A stretch of 64,000 nucleotides of DNA from CAZIVP01 sp964542915 (GCA_964542915.1 CAZIVP010000018.1:10184-74183); one strand, 5' to 3'. Positions 18,825 to 28,276 are shown, counted from the first letter of the stretch. The notes: a model not told the origin generated them from the sequence alone. Numbers and translations: made by a program.

Positions 18825-19595
18825 TCATTCGGACTTATCACCTTTTGATTTTTGCTCGTAAGCCTCAAGAAAAGGCTTGAACAAATCAATCGGAATCGGA
18901 AAGACCGTGGTGGAATTCTTTTCAGCGGACACTTCCACCAGCGTCTGCAAAAAGCGAAGTTGGAGGGCGGCGGAGCTTTCGCCCATAATGTGAGCGGCGT
19001 CGGTCAGTTTTCGAGCGGCCTGGAATTCACCCTGCGCAGCAATCACTTTTGCCCGCCGTTCACGCTCGGCCTCGGCCTGACGCGCCATCGCGCGTTGCAT
19101 GGCTTCCGGTAAATCGATGTGTTTTACCTCCACCAGCGAAACCTTTACACCCCAGGGGTCTGAATGGGTATCGATGATCTCCTGCAACTGGGCATTGATT
19201 TTATCCCGCTCCGTCAGCAACTCGTCCAGTTCCGCCTGGCCCACGACGCTTCGCAATGTGGTTTGCGCCAGCTGCGACGTGGCGTAGACAAAATTTTCAA
19301 CTTCAATCACGCTTTTTTCGGGATTTAATACACGAAAATATAAAACAGCGTTGACCTGAACGGATACGTTGTCTTTGGTAATCACATCCTGCGGCGGAAC
19401 ATCCATCACCACCGTTCGCAGACTCACTTTAACCATGCGATCGATTAAGGGAATCAAAATGATGATGCCTGGGCCTTTACCGCCTACGAGACGGCCCAAA
19501 CGAAAGATGACGCCGCGCTCATACTCTTTTAAAATACGTATGGCGCTGGCCAATATAATCAGTACGATTATAATGATAGTTCCAATAAACGGCAT
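18825..19595 (-). CDS. Slipin: SPFH/band 7 membrane protein
   Basis: A 256-residue stomatin-like protein with one N-terminal membrane segment (residues 3-20) and a cytoplasmic SPFH domain. Family marks include EYERGVIFRLGRLVG, GPGIIILIPLIDRMVKVSLRT, DVPPQDVITKDNVSVQVNAVLYFRV and QAELDELLTERDKIN, then an Ala/Glu/Arg-rich coiled coil (MARQAEAERERRAKVIAAQGE). Slipins assemble into membrane microdomain scaffolds and are substrates or partners of NfeD proteases. The nfeD gene lies 16 bases upstream on the same strand, the classical pair. A terminator follows. Confidence 0.95.
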   Translation of the reverse strand: MPFIGTIIIIVLIILASAIRILKEYERGVIFRLGRLVGGKGPGIIILIPLIDRMVKVSLRTVVMDVPPQDVITKDNVSVQVNAVLYFRVLNPEKSVIEVENFVYATSQLAQTTLRSVVGQAELDELLTERDKINAQLQEIIDTHSDPWGVKVSLVEVKHIDLPEAMQRAMARQAEAERERRAKVIAAQGEFQAARKLTDAAHIMGESSAALQLRFLQTLVEVSAEKNSTTVFPIPIDLFKPFLEAYEQKSKGDKSE

Positions 19596-19611
19596 GTTAG
19601 CTCCTTTTATT

Positions 19612-20904
19612 TTAAATCGACTTAACTTTTACCAGGAGATTCTTGCCATCATACTCCACTACACGCACCGGTTTTCCTTTGGTGATCTTCTCATCGCTGG
19701 TTGCCTTCCAGTATTCGCCGTGTAGTTTTACCGTACCGATGGGATTAATGGTACGATATACTTCACCGATTTCACCGATCATCCCTTCATGACCGGTGCT
19801 CGGTTGCCGTCGGTACGTCCGGATAGCCAGACCGATGGCAACGCCAAAAAAGAGCACGGTAATAACCACGACCGCCAGTATCACCTGCCATGAAATTTGC
19901 AGGAAAGGAAAAGGGCTGTCAATAAGCATGACGCTGCCTAAAACGAGAGCGATGACTCCTCCGATACTCAGTAATCCGAAACTTTGCACTTTGATCTCCA
20001 ATAACAAGAGAATAATGGCAAACACAATTAACATCAAGCCGGCGTAATTCACCGGTAGTGTTTGCAAAGCATACAATCCCAGAATCAAACAAATACCGCC
20101 AACCACACCCGGTAAAATACTACCGGGGCTATACAATTCAAACAACAACCCGTAAAATCCCAGGATCATTAAAAAATAAGCCACATTGGGATTTGAAATG
20201 ACATCCAGCAGACGCTGGCGCCAGTTCATCTCAAAAGTTTCGATCGTCGCATTTTTAGTGTCGAGCTTTTTACTCACACCTACATCCAGGGCAATTTCCT
20301 TACCGTCGATCACGGCCAGAAGGGAATCGATATCAGGCGCCACATAATCGATAACGTTCTTTTCCAGCGCTTCAGTGGCTGTGATATTGGCGCTTTCCCG
20401 AACAGCTTTTTCAGCCCATTCGGCGTTCCTGCCGCGACGTTTGGCCACCGCTTTAATTTTAGCCACCGCATCATTGGTAACTTTTTCCATCATGGTTTCC
20501 TGTCCGGCGGTATCCTGCGGGGCGCCCATACCACCCCCAAATACCGGGTGGGCCGAGCCGATATTGGTCGCCGGCGCCATGACGGCAATATGGGCGGCGT
20601 ATGTGATATACACACCCGCCGAACCGGCGCGCGAGCCGCTCGGCGCAACATAAACCGCCACAGGAATATAAGAAGCCTGTATCGCTTTGCTGATTTCATG
20701 CATGGAGCTCATCAAACCGCCGGGGGTATCCAATTGGATGATCAATAATTCGGCGTTTGCTTTTTCGGCTTTCTCTATGGATTCGATGATATACTCGGTT
20801 GCCACGGGATTTATGACGCCATTCACAATGATCTTGTGAACCGTGGTCGCCAATGCAATCTGGGCGGAGAACAGAATAAGGAGAGTAATTAAAAATTTCT
20901 TCAT
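19612..20904 (-). CDS. nfeD: NfeD family membrane-bound serine protease
   Basis: A 430-residue long-form NfeD. The N-terminal signal segment is followed by a ClpP-like Ser/Lys protease domain: IIQLDTPGGLMSSM, then SRAGSAGVYI with the nucleophile Ser95, and MEKVTNDAVAKIK with the likely general base Lys141. Four to five membrane helices (residues about 225-345) follow and then a C-terminal OB-fold (GMIGEIGEVYRTINPIG, VRVVEYDGKNLLVKV). By analogy with Pyrococcus PH1510 it would cut the hydrophobic C-terminal part of the slipin encoded 16 bases downstream. It acts at the inner membrane, probably in membrane quality control. It heads the operon and is divergent from the MutS-like gene. Confidence 0.94.
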   Translation of the reverse strand: MKKFLITLLILFSAQIALATTVHKIIVNGVINPVATEYIIESIEKAEKANAELLIIQLDTPGGLMSSMHEISKAIQASYIPVAVYVAPSGSRAGSAGVYITYAAHIAVMAPATNIGSAHPVFGGGMGAPQDTAGQETMMEKVTNDAVAKIKAVAKRRGRNAEWAEKAVRESANITATEALEKNVIDYVAPDIDSLLAVIDGKEIALDVGVSKKLDTKNATIETFEMNWRQRLLDVISNPNVAYFLMILGFYGLLFELYSPGSILPGVVGGICLILGLYALQTLPVNYAGLMLIVFAIILLLLEIKVQSFGLLSIGGVIALVLGSVMLIDSPFPFLQISWQVILAVVVITVLFFGVAIGLAIRTYRRQPSTGHEGMIGEIGEVYRTINPIGTVKLHGEYWKATSDEKITKGKPVRVVEYDGKNLLVKVKSI

Positions 20905-21267
20905 TCATAGCACCTGATCAGTTATTACAGAAATAAAATAGACGGAATCTAATTTTAAGTCAAGGTTTTTTTGTACTGGTATGGACGATGCGTTTTGATA
21001 TAAATGAGTCGTTACAAGCGATTATATGGTATGGAACGAACGTGGTATCTCAAACGAGCTCTTTCTATTCTGATTTTTGAGAAAATGGCACGTTCGTTGT
21101 ATGTTGGATGAAATGAAAATCATTTACCGAATACACTGCCATTTAGACGATGTTGTAATGATCATTAAGGTAGAACAATACCTGCTCTGTAATCGAATCG
21201 GAATCGCATTTTTTCATAAACTATTGTATGTTAAATTCAAACATCAAAATGAAGTACACGATCATCG
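20905..21267. other. Divergent promoter region between nfeD and the MutS-like gene
   Basis: These 363 bases separate two genes that point away from each other, so both promoters lie here. The main visible structure is the long two-step inverted repeat at 21035-21098, listed separately. The remainder is AT-rich and without a recognised gene or RNA. Confidence 0.5.
21035..21098. repeat. Two-step inverted repeat that can form a long hairpin
   Basis: AACGAACGTG (21035-21044) is the exact inverse of CACGTTCGTT (21089-21098). Nested inside, TCTCAAA (21048-21054) is the exact inverse of TTTGAGA (21076-21082). Together they give a 17-bp interrupted stem with a 21-base loop. There is no T-run, so it is not an intrinsic terminator. 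It could be a folded RNA leader, a regulator site with two half-sites, or a remnant of a small palindromic element. Confidence 0.6.
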
Positions 21268-23094
21268 ATGAAAGCAGCAACATACGATCCTGCAAACATA
21301 ATCAATAAATCCACGGAACATTTAAGTCGGCGTATTGCTCGGCTTCAACAAATCATCGACCGATATGCACTGTATCGTCTTATGGTTGCGGGCGCCGGTT
21401 TTGTCGCTTTATTGCTGGCGCTCTATTTCAGCAGCGAAACATTAAGTGGCGTAACGTTTATTATTTTTCTACTCATATTTCCGCTGGTTGCCTTCCGCCA
21501 CTTCCGCCTCAAGGGAGCGCGCAGTCGCTTTGAGCGTATGCACGCCATCAAAAACGAACATCTGGCGCGTCTCAACATGGAATGGGATCGTTTATCCAAT
21601 TATTCATGCCCTCTGGATCATCGCCATCCATTTGCCAACGACTTGAATCTGAGCGGTACGTTTTCGCTCCATCGTTTGATGGACACCGCTGAAAGTCGGG
21701 ATGGAAGTGCACAATTGCTGGAGTGGCTGAGCGAAACCATGCCGACGTTTTCACAAATCCAGCAAAGACAACAATGCGTACGCCAGTTAAAACCCCTTTT
21801 CCATTTCCGCGACAAACTTCGTTTTTACGCCCGCCGACCATCCGAAGAACCGGTGCAAGGCGAAAAACTGCGGCGTTGGTTCGAGCAGAACGCAACAAAA
21901 GGGGCGGCGCCTTCGCTGGTGGTTGCCCTTTCCGTTTTGGCGTTCATTACCGTAACCCTGTTTGTACTTTTTGTAAGCGGACTGATTCGACCATGGTTCA
22001 GTGTTTCGCTCATCATTTATGCCGGCCTGTTTCTGGCGATGGGCAAGCCCCTGCGGGATATGTTCATGCAAACACTGGGATTGCACGATGCACTCAAAAA
22101 AAGCTTTGAAGTACTATCCTATCTTGAGCGGTACCATTTCAAAAATCCGTCGCCCGTTGCAAAATTAACCGAACGCTTGCATACACACACGCCGGCGCCT
22201 GCCGGATCCATGAAGCGCCTCAATCGCCTACTGGCCGCCATGGGCTTACGCATGAATCCGGTTATGCGCATTTTGATAAACATTATTTTCCCTTACGATT
22301 ACTGGCTGGCTTACAGGCTTCAAAAACTATCCAATCACCTTAAAGACGCCGTTCCGGTCTGGTTAGATGTTTGGGCCCGTATGGAAGCGTTATGCTCCAT
22401 GGCCCACTTTGCCTGGCTCAATCCCGACTACACATTTCCGGAAATTTCAGAAGAAAATGAACGCCGGGGTTTGCAGGCGGCTTCATTAGGCCATCCCCTG
22501 ATTCCAAAGACTCGCAAGGTGCGCAATCATTTGGAAATGGATCGCCCCAATCGTATCATCCTGATCACGGGTTCCAACATGTCGGGTAAGAGCACATTTT
22601 TAAGGACGGTCGGGATTAACCTTGTGCTTGCCAACGCCGGCAGCGTTGTCGACGCCCGTCATTTCCGAACAAACGTTTATGAAGTGTTCACCTGCATTAA
22701 AATAAGCGACTCCCTGAGTGAAGGTCTATCCTATTTTTACGCCGAAGTTAAACGTCTTGCCGCCATGTTGAAATCAGCGCAATTCGCCAACCGCACGCGG
22801 CCGCTGTTCTTTTTGATCGATGAAATCTATCGCGGTACAAACAACCGGGAACGACTCATCGGAAGCCGCGCGTTTATCAAAGCCCTTGCCAAAACCGAAA
22901 GCCCGGGTCTTATTAGCACCCATGATCTGGAATTGACCGAACTGAGTGAAGCGATTGCCGCTTTGGAAAATAGGCACTTTCAGGAATACATCGAAAATCA
23001 GAAAATGTATTTTGATTACCATTTACGCTCCGGGCCTTGCCCCACCACCAATGCCCTCAAAATCATGAAGAAAGAAGGGTTACCTGTAACGTAA
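21268..23094 (+). CDS. Membrane-anchored MutS-like ATPase
   Basis: This 608-residue protein carries only the core and ATPase domains of MutS, without mismatch-recognition domain I. Two pairs of hydrophobic helices, at about residues 38-75 and 213-258, predict membrane anchoring. The ATPase region has the Walker A motif GSNMSGKST near residues 434-442, the signalling segment ISDSLSEGLSYFYAEVKR, the Walker B FFLIDEIYRGTNNRER and the STHD switch near residue 550. Similar membrane MutS homologues occur in Bacteroidota-like genomes without a known role in mismatch repair. It is monocistronic, divergent from nfeD. No strong ribosome binding site precedes the ATG, so the start is tentative. Confidence 0.85.
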   Translation: MKAATYDPANIINKSTEHLSRRIARLQQIIDRYALYRLMVAGAGFVALLLALYFSSETLSGVTFIIFLLIFPLVAFRHFRLKGARSRFERMHAIKNEHLARLNMEWDRLSNYSCPLDHRHPFANDLNLSGTFSLHRLMDTAESRDGSAQLLEWLSETMPTFSQIQQRQQCVRQLKPLFHFRDKLRFYARRPSEEPVQGEKLRRWFEQNATKGAAPSLVVALSVLAFITVTLFVLFVSGLIRPWFSVSLIIYAGLFLAMGKPLRDMFMQTLGLHDALKKSFEVLSYLERYHFKNPSPVAKLTERLHTHTPAPAGSMKRLNRLLAAMGLRMNPVMRILINIIFPYDYWLAYRLQKLSNHLKDAVPVWLDVWARMEALCSMAHFAWLNPDYTFPEISEENERRGLQAASLGHPLIPKTRKVRNHLEMDRPNRIILITGSNMSGKSTFLRTVGINLVLANAGSVVDARHFRTNVYEVFTCIKISDSLSEGLSYFYAEVKRLAAMLKSAQFANRTRPLFFLIDEIYRGTNNRERLIGSRAFIKALAKTESPGLISTHDLELTELSEAIAALENRHFQEYIENQKMYFDYHLRSGPCPTTNALKIMKKEGLPVT

Positions 23095-23274
23095 AAATCC
23101 GCGGTCGTGTGTTTAAAGCCATCAAACCTTACTGTCAATCAACTTTTGTATCGATGACTTTACGATTTGACAGATCGTTGTGATAAATTGTACGAGTCCG
23201 TAATTCCCTGATTCAAGAATTCGATCATTCTCCACCAGAATTTGCATTTTCGAATGGTTGACGAGTTTCAGCTA

Positions 23275-24063
23275 TTAAAGGGTGCCCGCGTACATGCCTC
23301 CATCGACCTGAATCGTTGTTCCGGACAGATAGGAGGCATTTTCCGAAGCCAAAAACGTAATTAAAGACGCCAAATCCTGGGGATGCCCGATGCGCCTTAC
23401 GGGTACATTCTGCTCCCATTGCGCCAAAACGGATTCGCGGCTGGCGCCCTGTTCCACTTTTTTATTAATAATACGCTCCAGACCATCGGTCAGATGATAA
23501 CCCGGCGCCACATTATGAACGGTGATGCCGTGTGGTCCCACCTCTTTCGACAGTGTTTTGGCCAGGCCGACCACGGCCATTCGAAGGGCGTTTGAATAAA
23601 TCAGATTTTCAACCGGCGCTTTAACGGCCACGGAAGTGATATTGATAATACGGCCCCAGCCCGCCTTTTTCATGGATGGGAGCACGTGTTTTACAGAACG
23701 TACCACGCTCATAAAGGTCACATCATACCAGTAATGCCACTCCTCATCGTTGGTTTCTTCAAAGTTTTTAACCGGCGGGCCGCCGGCGTTTGTAACCAGT
23801 ATTTGCACGCCGCCCAGATTTTCGGCAGCTTCCTCTAAAAATTGTTGCAAAGCGCCGGCGTCGCTTACATCGACGGCTCTGTAATAAACCTTAACGCCAT
23901 GGGTTGCTTCAATCTCTCCGGCTGTCTGCGCAACGGCTTTCCCATCGCGGGAACAAATGGCCAGTTCACAACCTTCGGCGGCCAGAGTCTGGGCTGCGGC
24001 TTTGCCCAAACCTTTACTCGCAGCCAGAACGACCGCCTTTTTTCCCTCTAATCCCAATTGCAT
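23275..24063 (-). CDS. SDR family oxidoreductase with atypical active site
   Basis: A 262-residue short-chain dehydrogenase/reductase-fold protein. The start is fixed by AAAGGAGGAG just before the ATG; the longer frame upstream is not translated. The nucleotide loop reads AASKGLG (residues 14-20), NAGG marks the next conserved turn, and NITSVAVKAP holds the usual Ser. However, where typical members have YxxxK followed by AxxxGLTK, this protein has SNALRMAVVGLAK: the catalytic Lys position is Arg and Tyr is displaced by one residue. C-terminal ASYLSGTTIQVDGG is standard. It may be a reductase with altered chemistry. It faces the AtuA locus and may act on the same acyl substrates. Confidence 0.88.
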   Translation of the reverse strand: MQLGLEGKKAVVLAASKGLGKAAAQTLAAEGCELAICSRDGKAVAQTAGEIEATHGVKVYYRAVDVSDAGALQQFLEEAAENLGGVQILVTNAGGPPVKNFEETNDEEWHYWYDVTFMSVVRSVKHVLPSMKKAGWGRIINITSVAVKAPVENLIYSNALRMAVVGLAKTLSKEVGPHGITVHNVAPGYHLTDGLERIINKKVEQGASRESVLAQWEQNVPVRRIGHPQDLASLITFLASENASYLSGTTIQVDGGMYAGTL

Positions 24064-24302
24064 AATAATCCTCCTCCTTTGTATCACCAATCGAACATCA
24101 GCGAACAAACAATTCCGGTAAACCGGTTGCTTCACCAATCAAAATCATAATTGTCGCTCCAAAATAATGCCAGGTTCATCAAATCAAAACCTTTTCATAA
24201 CCCAAAATAGTCCGCTTCAACCGCCGGGGAAATTTAATTGGAATTTTGGGCATTCAATATTATTTTTTTGCCTACATTAAGCGCATACCCACAGGAGTTT
24301 AT

Positions 24303-25667
24303 ATGAAGGATTTCATACGTATCGCCAGTGGACAAGGCTATTGGGGCGACCGTTCCGATGCGCCGATTGATCAGGTGAACGAAGGCCCGATCGACTATCT
24401 CGTTATGGATTATCTTGCCGAAGTAACCATGTCGATCATGCAAAAACAAAAATCCCGCGATCCCAATCTGGGATACGCCAAGGATTTTATCCCGCTGATG
24501 GAGAAGCTTTTGCCACAGCTTGCGGAAAAAGACGTTAAGGTCATTACCAACGCCGGCGGCGTAAATCCCGTAGGCTGCATGATCGCCATTCGCTCCGTTG
24601 CGGAAAAACTGGGGCTAAGCGGTATCAAACTGGCGGCGGTTTACGGAGACGATATTCTGAATCAGCTGGACGCGCTGATCGCTTCCGGCAACGAGCTAAA
24701 AAATATGGATACGGATGCCACTCTCTCCACCATCCGGCATCAGGTAAGCAGCGCCAATGTTTACTTTGGCGCTGCACCGGTTGTGGAAGCATTGCAAGAA
24801 GACGCGCAGATTATCGTTACCGGCCGGGTGACCGACACGGGTATCAGTTTGGCGCCCATGATTTACGAATTCGGGTGGGCGCCGGACGATTGGGATAAAT
24901 TGGCGGCCGGGGTTATCGGCGGACATATTAATGAATGCGGCGCTCAGGCCAGCGGCGGTAATTTCCATGCCGGTTGGCAGCAAGTGCCAAATATGGACCG
25001 GATCGGATTTCCCATCGTCGAAGCTTACCCCGACGGGCATCTCATCATTACCAAACATGAATCGTTGGGCGGCCTGGTAAGTGAACAGAGCGTTAAGGAA
25101 CAACTGGTTTACGAATTAGGTGATCCCTCCGAATATATTACACCCGACGTGGTTGCCGATTTCAAGAGCATTCAGCTGGAATCGATAGCAAAAAACCGCG
25201 TTAAGGTTTTTAACATTAAAGGACGACCGGCAACGGCGTTCTATAAAGTGTCCATCTCTTATTTCGACGGCTATACCTGTATCGGTCAGCTTACGTATGC
25301 CTGGCCCGATGCAATGGCAAAAGCCAAAAAGGCGGATGAAATCATCCGCAAACGCATCCGGTATCTTGGTCTTGACTTCGATAAAATTCACACAGAATTT
25401 TTAGGATACAATGCCTGTCATGGATCCACCGCTCCTGCGGTTGAGGATCCGAATGAAGTGATTTTCCAAATTGGAGTACGCGGCCATAACCGGGAAGACA
25501 TGCGTACCTTCTCCAACGAGATCGTCCCTCTGGTGTTAACCGGCCCCCCGACCGTTACCGGCTTTGGCGGCGGTCGTCCGAGAGTGCGCGACGTCATTGC
25601 TTACTGGCCCGCCTTGCTGAGGAAGGAGACGGTTGCGCCGAGAGTGTTAACGGTGGAAGTGCCATAA
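24303..25667 (+). CDS. AtuA family protein (acyclic terpene utilisation, DUF1446)
   Basis: A 454-residue protein of the AtuA/DUF1446 family. It starts at the ATG with AGGAG 5 bases upstream, not at an earlier ATG in the same frame. Family features include IASGQGYWGDRSDAP at the N-terminus, ITNAGGVNPVGC, QIIVTGRVTDTGISLAPM, GHINECGAQASGGNF and GFPIVEAYPDGH. AtuA is needed for citronellol/geraniol catabolism in Pseudomonas, but homologues in other phyla have unknown substrates. In many bacteria a C-terminal domain of about 100 residues is fused; here that part is encoded by the next gene. It is probably cytoplasmic and acts with the small partner. Confidence 0.9.
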   Translation: MKDFIRIASGQGYWGDRSDAPIDQVNEGPIDYLVMDYLAEVTMSIMQKQKSRDPNLGYAKDFIPLMEKLLPQLAEKDVKVITNAGGVNPVGCMIAIRSVAEKLGLSGIKLAAVYGDDILNQLDALIASGNELKNMDTDATLSTIRHQVSSANVYFGAAPVVEALQEDAQIIVTGRVTDTGISLAPMIYEFGWAPDDWDKLAAGVIGGHINECGAQASGGNFHAGWQQVPNMDRIGFPIVEAYPDGHLIITKHESLGGLVSEQSVKEQLVYELGDPSEYITPDVVADFKSIQLESIAKNRVKVFNIKGRPATAFYKVSISYFDGYTCIGQLTYAWPDAMAKAKKADEIIRKRIRYLGLDFDKIHTEFLGYNACHGSTAPAVEDPNEVIFQIGVRGHNREDMRTFSNEIVPLVLTGPPTVTGFGGGRPRVRDVIAYWPALLRKETVAPRVLTVEVP

Positions 25668-25762
25668 AAATCGTTGAATCAATCGACCGGATAGCTGTGT
25701 TCTTCGGACAGCTCTAAAGACATAGAAAAAAGTCAAACATTGACAACTTACGGATAGCCATT

Positions 25763-26104
25763 ATGAAAATTTGTTTAATTGATATTGCCCATGCGCGCTC
25801 CGGCGATAAAGGGGATACCGCCAATGTGGGCTTGATCGCCCTGAAACCGGAATTTTATGAGGTTCTTAAAGAGAAAGTAACCGCCGAAAGGGTGAAAGAC
25901 CACTTCGGCGATATGGTTAAAGGTTCCGTGGAGCGCTACGAAATGCCAAATATCGGCGCTCTGAATTTTTTATTGCACAATGCGCTTGATGGCGGCGGAA
26001 CGATGACCCTTAAACACGATGCCCAGGGCAAAACCCTGAGCACGGCTCTACTCCGTATGGAAATCGAGCTGGACGATTCATTGGCCTCTAAAATCCAGTC
26101 ATAA
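25763..26104 (+). CDS. AtuA-associated small protein (separate C-terminal domain)
   Basis: This 113-residue protein matches the domain that is often fused to the C-terminus of AtuA. Its opening IDIAHARSGDKGDTANVGLIA is the family signature, followed by VERYEMPNIGALNFLLHNALDGGGTMTL. It lies 95 bases after the AtuA gene on the same strand, so the two subunits probably form one enzyme or complex. No catalytic residue can be named with certainty, although the SGDKGD segment is the most conserved. No terminator stem was found downstream; only a T-rich tract follows. Confidence 0.88.
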   Translation: MKICLIDIAHARSGDKGDTANVGLIALKPEFYEVLKEKVTAERVKDHFGDMVKGSVERYEMPNIGALNFLLHNALDGGGTMTLKHDAQGKTLSTALLRMEIELDDSLASKIQS

Positions 26105-26262
26105 ATCTTTTCCGTTCGAAGATTACGGCTTTATTTTTTTTATTTGTATCCGATTAAATGAGTAATTGTGCGTTATCACATAACCATTCCAATTGAATGG
26201 TGTATTTTCCCGAATTAATAAACGGTGGTTACAATACAATCGAATAATACAGGAGCCTTTCG

Positions 26263-27219
26263 ATGAAGATGAAATACGCATCTGTTTTATTTTTATCCGT
26301 TTTTTTGATTTTACAATGCCAACTGCCCGAACCCCGTGACGTCGTTCCGCCGACGACACGTGTTATTTATCCCCATGAAGGCGCCGTCGTTTCTGAAAAT
26401 GTGGATGTTGTAATCGAGGCAAGCGACGACGATAAAGTGGCAAAAGTATGGTACTTTGTTAACGGCGTAAAGATGGGCGAAACCAGTAAAACGCCATATA
26501 CGCTTTCATTAAATATTGGGAATCTGGAAAAGGGCGTCAACCATGTTATCCAGTCCGCTGCAAGGGATGATGAAGGCAATACCGGTTATTCGCCGCTTAC
26601 AACCTTTACCGTGGCCGAAACAAGGGATAATATTGATCCTGTGGTAACCATCGTTAATCCACAATCAGGTCAGGTTGTGGAAGATACGGTTCTTATTGTC
26701 GCCCACGCCGAAGATGAACGATCCGTTCAGAAAGTCGCCTTTTTTATCAACGGCGATTCCGTGAAAGACGCTACCGATTATACCTATCCTTACCGATACG
26801 AATGGAATACGCAGGGATTATCGGATTCGACCGAACATACCATTTTTGCCAAAGCTTTCGACGGCGGCAATAATACGGCTATTTCTCCGGTAATCCGCGT
26901 GACCGTTTATCCCCGCAGCGGCGACGCCGGCGATGATATTCCACCCTCGGCCCTGATCCTGTATCCGGTCGCGGGCTCTGCCGTCAGCGGTACCGTAACC
27001 GTATCCGTCGATCTACGGGATAATGTCAATGTCAGCCGTTCCGAATTTTATGTGGACGGCGTCCTGACCGAAAGCGCCGATGATCCCGAATCACCCTGGA
27101 CGTTTGACTGGAACACTGCCTCCAAGGCTGACAGCTCGCTGCATACCCTTTATGTTAAAGCCTATGATCAGGCCGGAAATACAGGTACTTCGGCGTTAAT
27201 GACCGTAACCATCCAATAA
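26263..27219 (+). CDS. Lipoprotein with three Ig-like repeats
   Basis: A 318-residue lipoprotein: the signal peptide ends LILQC near residue 20. Three tandem beta-sandwich repeats of about 90-95 residues follow, each opening with D-x-x-P followed by a TRVIYP, VTIVNP or ALILYP strand and a G-x-V core, and containing a VxxFxVDG-like strand (VWYFVNGVK, VAFFINGD, SEFYVDGV) and HTxxVKAxDxAGN. These match bacterial Ig-like domains that extend or bind at the surface. GGAG lies 7 bases before the ATG. The gene stands alone and ends in a strong terminator. Its ligand is unknown. Confidence 0.87.
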   Translation: MKMKYASVLFLSVFLILQCQLPEPRDVVPPTTRVIYPHEGAVVSENVDVVIEASDDDKVAKVWYFVNGVKMGETSKTPYTLSLNIGNLEKGVNHVIQSAARDDEGNTGYSPLTTFTVAETRDNIDPVVTIVNPQSGQVVEDTVLIVAHAEDERSVQKVAFFINGDSVKDATDYTYPYRYEWNTQGLSDSTEHTIFAKAFDGGNNTAISPVIRVTVYPRSGDAGDDIPPSALILYPVAGSAVSGTVTVSVDLRDNVNVSRSEFYVDGVLTESADDPESPWTFDWNTASKADSSLHTLYVKAYDQAGNTGTSALMTVTIQ

Positions 27220-27255
27220 TAATTTTTCGGGAATTGAATAAAACAGACAGAGATA

Positions 27256-27284
27256 ACATCCGGCGAGCTAAACTCGCCGGATGT
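27256..27284 (+). terminator. Strong intrinsic terminator
   Basis: A perfect 12-bp stem, ACATCCGGCGAG with CTCGCCGGATGT, encloses a CTAAA loop and is followed by TTTTTAT. It ends the Ig-repeat lipoprotein transcript and lies 22 bases from the convergent end of the six-gene valS operon, which it may also help to terminate. Confidence 0.9.
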
Positions 27285-27305
27285 TTTTATTTATACGGAT
27301 TTTTT

Positions 27306-28259
27306 TCAGTCATTGTCCTTATCGGCGCGAAATGAAACGAATACCGGACAATGATCGGAAATGCTGCGGTAATATTCCGGGATGGAATCCCCGCGAAACG
27401 CCGCTTGCTTTCGGGCGCACATCCCGCCGACTTTCAAACTATTCTTTACATACTCGATACGGGCATCGGCCGATATAAAGATATGATCGATTGTCGAGGC
27501 TTGTATACGTTCCACCTCGTAATCGGGTTGCCAGTAACTGGTACCGCCGTTCATTAGTTCCGAGGTTGCCCGGTAAAAATTAAGTTTACGGATCAGCGGT
27601 AAAAATTCATTCTCTTCACGGGTGGATACATTATTAAAATCGCCTAAAAGGATAATATCGCCGTCGCCGCTGTCAGTCTCCAGATTAGCGAGGATTTCCT
27701 CCAAAGCGCGCCATTGTTTCTTTCGCAAGCTCCAGCCGGAAGGCGAAGCTTTCAGGTGGGTTACAATGGCATGGAAATCATAACCGTTCGGTTTGTATTT
27801 AAAATAAGCGCGGAAAGCCGGTCGGAGACGGGAGTCATTACTCAGCGCCACGCTCATATATGTCTCGGCCCTTCCCTGTAGTTCCAAAACGCGGGAATCG
27901 TACAAGAAGCCTACTCTCTGGTCGCCGCCGGATGACGCGTATATGAATTTGTAAGCCGGATCAAGATAGCGCTTGGCGCTTTTCTCAAATAAATCGGTAT
28001 CCACAATTTCATTGACCGCAAGCAACTCGATATCCAGCTTATCCAACATCGAAAACAGCCCTTCAACGTCCGTTGCTTCACCCTGAGGCGGATAACGTAA
28101 ATCGATACCGTATTCGCGCAACATGGCGCCGTCATCTTTACACGGGAACCATTCGATGTTAAACGTGCCTATTTCAATAACAGCCTTTTCTTCCGCATGT
28201 AGCGTAACAGCAACCACCAGTGCGGTTATTAAAAACATCATAAATCTTTTAATCGGCAT
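27306..28259 (-). CDS. Exported endonuclease/exonuclease/phosphatase (EEP) family protein
   Basis: A 317-residue EEP-fold metallohydrolase with a signal peptide (residues 1-22, ending LHAEE). Catalytic signatures are present: GTFNIEWF, the metal-binding Glu in LLAVNEIVD, VTHLKAS, LLGDFN, and the terminal SDHCPVFV. The start at 28259 has GGAGGAG directly upstream. Export suggests that it acts on extracellular or periplasmic nucleic acids, lipids or inositol phosphates; the fold does not tell which. It is the last gene of the valS-to-EEP operon, 17 bases downstream of the small unknown gene. Confidence 0.9.
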   Translation of the reverse strand: MPIKRFMMFLITALVVAVTLHAEEKAVIEIGTFNIEWFPCKDDGAMLREYGIDLRYPPQGEATDVEGLFSMLDKLDIELLAVNEIVDTDLFEKSAKRYLDPAYKFIYASSGGDQRVGFLYDSRVLELQGRAETYMSVALSNDSRLRPAFRAYFKYKPNGYDFHAIVTHLKASPSGWSLRKKQWRALEEILANLETDSGDGDIILLGDFNNVSTREENEFLPLIRKLNFYRATSELMNGGTSYWQPDYEVERIQASTIDHIFISADARIEYVKNSLKVGGMCARKQAAFRGDSIPEYYRSISDHCPVFVSFRADKDND

Positions 28260-28276
28260 GGCTCCTCCTGTTCTGT

